From Nitrincola iocasae (lineage in GTDB: Bacteria; Pseudomonadota; Gammaproteobacteria; Pseudomonadales; Balneatricaceae), in contig NZ_CP044222.1 in the NCBI RefSeq assembly GCF_008727795.1, forward strand, positions 3,906,001 to 3,970,000: a DNA stretch of 64,000 nucleotides, written 5' to 3'. The notes beneath the pieces were generated by a model. That model was not told where the DNA came from. It was given only the letters and a program-made list of their open reading frames with translations, and searched no databases. Positions within the stretch are counted from its first letter, which is position 1. The number at the start of each line of letters is the position of its first letter. Of this stretch, positions 62,844 through 64,000 are shown piece after piece. A program made the translations under genes and the position numbers.

Positions 62844-62866
62844 GAAATGTTATATTATAACTCATG
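62844..62866. promoter_or_regulatory. Zur box between rpmE2-rpmJ2 and the ABC operon
   Basis: GAAATGTTATATTATAAC, then TCATG, matches the gammaproteobacterial Zur operator GAAATGTTATANTATAACATTTC at 18 of the first 18 positions and partly in the remainder. It starts 31 bases before the rpmE2 ATG. A GATAAT-like Fur/Zur half site lies nearby at 62818-62824. Confidence 0.85.
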
Positions 62867-62874
62867 AGGTCAGC

Positions 62875-63129
62875 ATGAAAAAAGACATACATCCAAAATA
62901 CGATTATGTCGTATTTCGAGATACCAGTTGCAACCGATCTTTCCGCATCCGCTCAACCTGTCAGTCAAACGACACCATCGTGTGGGAAGACGGAAAAACT
63001 TATCCCTTGATTAATCTGGATATTTCCAGTGCTTCACATCCGATCTATACAGGTGAAAAACGTATAGCCAGCAACGAAGGGCAAATTGCTAAGTTCAACA
63101 AACGCTTCAAAGCACGCAGCCTGAAATAA
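62875..63129 (+). CDS. rpmE2: Ribosomal protein L31 type B (zinc-independent)
   Basis: An 84-residue L31 of type B: MKKDIHPKYDYVVFRDTSC, TYPLINLDISSASHPIYTGE and AKFNKRF are characteristic. The zinc-binding CxxC found in type A is absent. It replaces type A L31 in ribosomes during zinc shortage and so frees zinc. The ATG at 62875, with GAGG 5 bases upstream, is preferred over an in-frame start at 62842 that lies inside the Zur box. Confidence 0.95.
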   Translation: MKKDIHPKYDYVVFRDTSCNRSFRIRSTCQSNDTIVWEDGKTYPLINLDISSASHPIYTGEKRIASNEGQIAKFNKRFKARSLK

Positions 63130-63141
63130 GGAGTAACGGTC

Positions 63142-63282
63142 ATGCAAGTTCTCAGTTCACTCAAAACAGCCAAGATCCGCCATCCAGATTGTCAGGTGGT
63201 TAAGCGCCGTGGCCGCTATTATGTGATTTGCAAAAGCAATCCACGCCTCAAGGCGCGTCAGGGAGGTGTTAAGAAGCGTTGA
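63142..63282 (+). CDS. rpmJ2: Ribosomal protein L36 type B (zinc-independent)
   Basis: A 46-residue L36 with MQVLSSLKTAKIRHPDCQVV, KRRGRYYVICKSNPRLKARQ and a basic tail. It has the type B pattern with an incomplete Zn ribbon, seen in YkgO. It follows rpmE2 by 12 bases with a GGAG ribosome site and shares its Zur-controlled promoter. It is too short for usual ORF cut-offs. Confidence 0.95.
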   Translation: MQVLSSLKTAKIRHPDCQVVKRRGRYYVICKSNPRLKARQGGVKKR

Positions 63283-63333
63283 TCTTGCGCTACTGACACC
63301 CGATTACGGTTAAAGTGGTTTTTAGCGGAGTGA

Positions 63334-63367
63334 CCATGACCCTGGTTTTATCCTGACAGGGCCATGG
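63334..63367. terminator. Possible hairpin between rpmJ2 and the convergent TctA gene
   Basis: CCATGACCCTG pairs with CAGGGCCATGG (one A-C mismatch), loop of 12 bases. No T-run follows on either strand, so termination is uncertain. Confidence 0.35.
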
Positions 63368-63383
63368 CGTTAAATCCTGTTGA

Positions 63384-64000
63384 TTAGGAACGCGATAGGG
63401 CGTGCTGTGCTCTGTTGCGTTTCCACCGAATGAGCAACGGTGACACCAGCGCCAGCAGAATCAGGCCCATGATAAGCAGCGAAAACGGTCGATCGAAATA
63501 GTATCCCAGCAGATTACCCTTGGACATGACCAAAGACTGCCGGAAGCCGATTTCAGCCATAGCGCCCAGTATCATCGCAAGCACTATAGCGGCGGTTGCG
63601 AAGCCGGTTTTTCTCATCAGGTATCCCAGTAAGCCAAAGGCCACCATCACATATACATCAAACATACTGTTGTTGATGGTGTAGGAACCGACAACCGATA
63701 GCACCACGATGATCGGTGCAAGAATGGCAAACGGAACCGAGGCCACCTTGACCACCTGCTTTGCCAATGCCAAGCCCACAATACCCATCAATATATTTGC
63801 CAGCAGCAGCCCGACAATGATGGCATAGACAATATGGGCATTAACGGTAAACAACTCATGTCCGGGTTGCAAACCATGAATGTAAAGGCCCCCGAGCATC
63901 ACGGCTGTAGCCGCACTGCCGGGAATGCCCAGTGTCAATAAAGGAATCATGGCCCCGCCTGTGACCGCATTATTAGCTGTTTCAGCTGCAGCCAAGCCTT
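63384..64000 (-). CDS. Tripartite tricarboxylate transporter large permease, C-terminal part (runs off the right edge)
   Basis: A minus-strand frame of about 205 codons, open at its 5' end at the window edge. ETANNAVTGGAMIPLLTLG and GIPGSAATAVMLGGLYIHGLQ are TctA family blocks, followed by several helices. It is distinct from the first TctA gene (23591-25120). The apparent TTG start at 63995 is not a real start. The partner subunits would lie outside the window. Confidence 0.88.
   Translation of the reverse strand, partial: GLAAAETANNAVTGGAMIPLLTLGIPGSAATAVMLGGLYIHGLQPGHELFTVNAHIVYAIIVGLLLANILMGIVGLALAKQVVKVASVPFAILAPIIVVLSVVGSYTINNSMFDVYVMVAFGLLGYLMRKTGFATAAIVLAMILGAMAEIGFRQSLVMSKGNLLGYYFDRPFSLLIMGLILLALVSPLLIRWKRNRAQHALSRS

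Overview
The window looks like the chromosome of a marine-type gammaproteobacterium (Oceanospirillales or a near relative). This is inferred from the ubiC-ubiA-phoB-phoR order, a HexR regulator, two tripartite tricarboxylate (TTT) permeases, a PhoX-type phosphatase, REP-like GTAGGAGC repeats and roughly 50% GC. It is gene-dense, and most operons have ATGA or TGATG junctions. I saw no rRNA, tRNA, CRISPR array, prophage or insertion sequence.

The dominant theme is phosphorus acquisition. From left to right: the start of a Tat-exported PhoX phosphatase (1-585); a complete 2-aminoethylphosphonate (AEP) operon phnS-T-UV-W-X followed by an EamA transporter and a HAD phosphatase (8240 down to 696); an EAL-CBS-GGDEF protein; the GntR-family regulator phnR; an ornithine-lipid synthase (OlsF type); a PhnDCEE transporter with a histidine phosphatase; a large PHP-glycosyltransferase fusion; two complete head-to-head pst-phoU operons (37756-48545); and ubiCA-phoBR (48654-52194). 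PhoB-box-like 18-mers precede phoX, phnS, olsF, phnD, the PHP-glycosyltransferase gene, the GAPDH-arsJ pair, pstS1 and phoB. This points to one Pho regulon that covers phosphate and phosphonate uptake, membrane-lipid replacement and arsenate detoxification.

The second theme is arsenic and other metals or oxyanions. An ACR3 arsenite exporter has an ArsR-type inverted repeat upstream. A GAPDH-ArsJ arsenate-efflux pair lies under a PhoB box. An ArsP/YraQ-like permease, a small CxxC redox protein and a SigZ-type ECF sigma factor are joined to modABC in one run of genes. There are also a ChrA transporter, a CDF zinc exporter and a remnant of arsH. Arsenate enters cells through phosphate transporters, so the mixing of pst and arsenic genes makes physiological sense.

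The rest is a TctCBA tricarboxylate transporter with its own CitA/CitB-like two-component system (23591-29102); a quinone-oxidoreductase-like gene; three small genes including a DUF416/YjaG protein; hexR; trkH preceded by an internally deleted trkA and bracketed by REP arrays; and a nickel/peptide-type ABC transporter divergent from zinc-independent L31 and L36 paralogues across a near-consensus Zur box. The best candidates for something undescribed are the PHP-glycosyltransferase fusion as a possible phosphate-starvation glycolipid enzyme, the SigZ-redox-permease-Mod run, and the Zur-linked ABC transporter.
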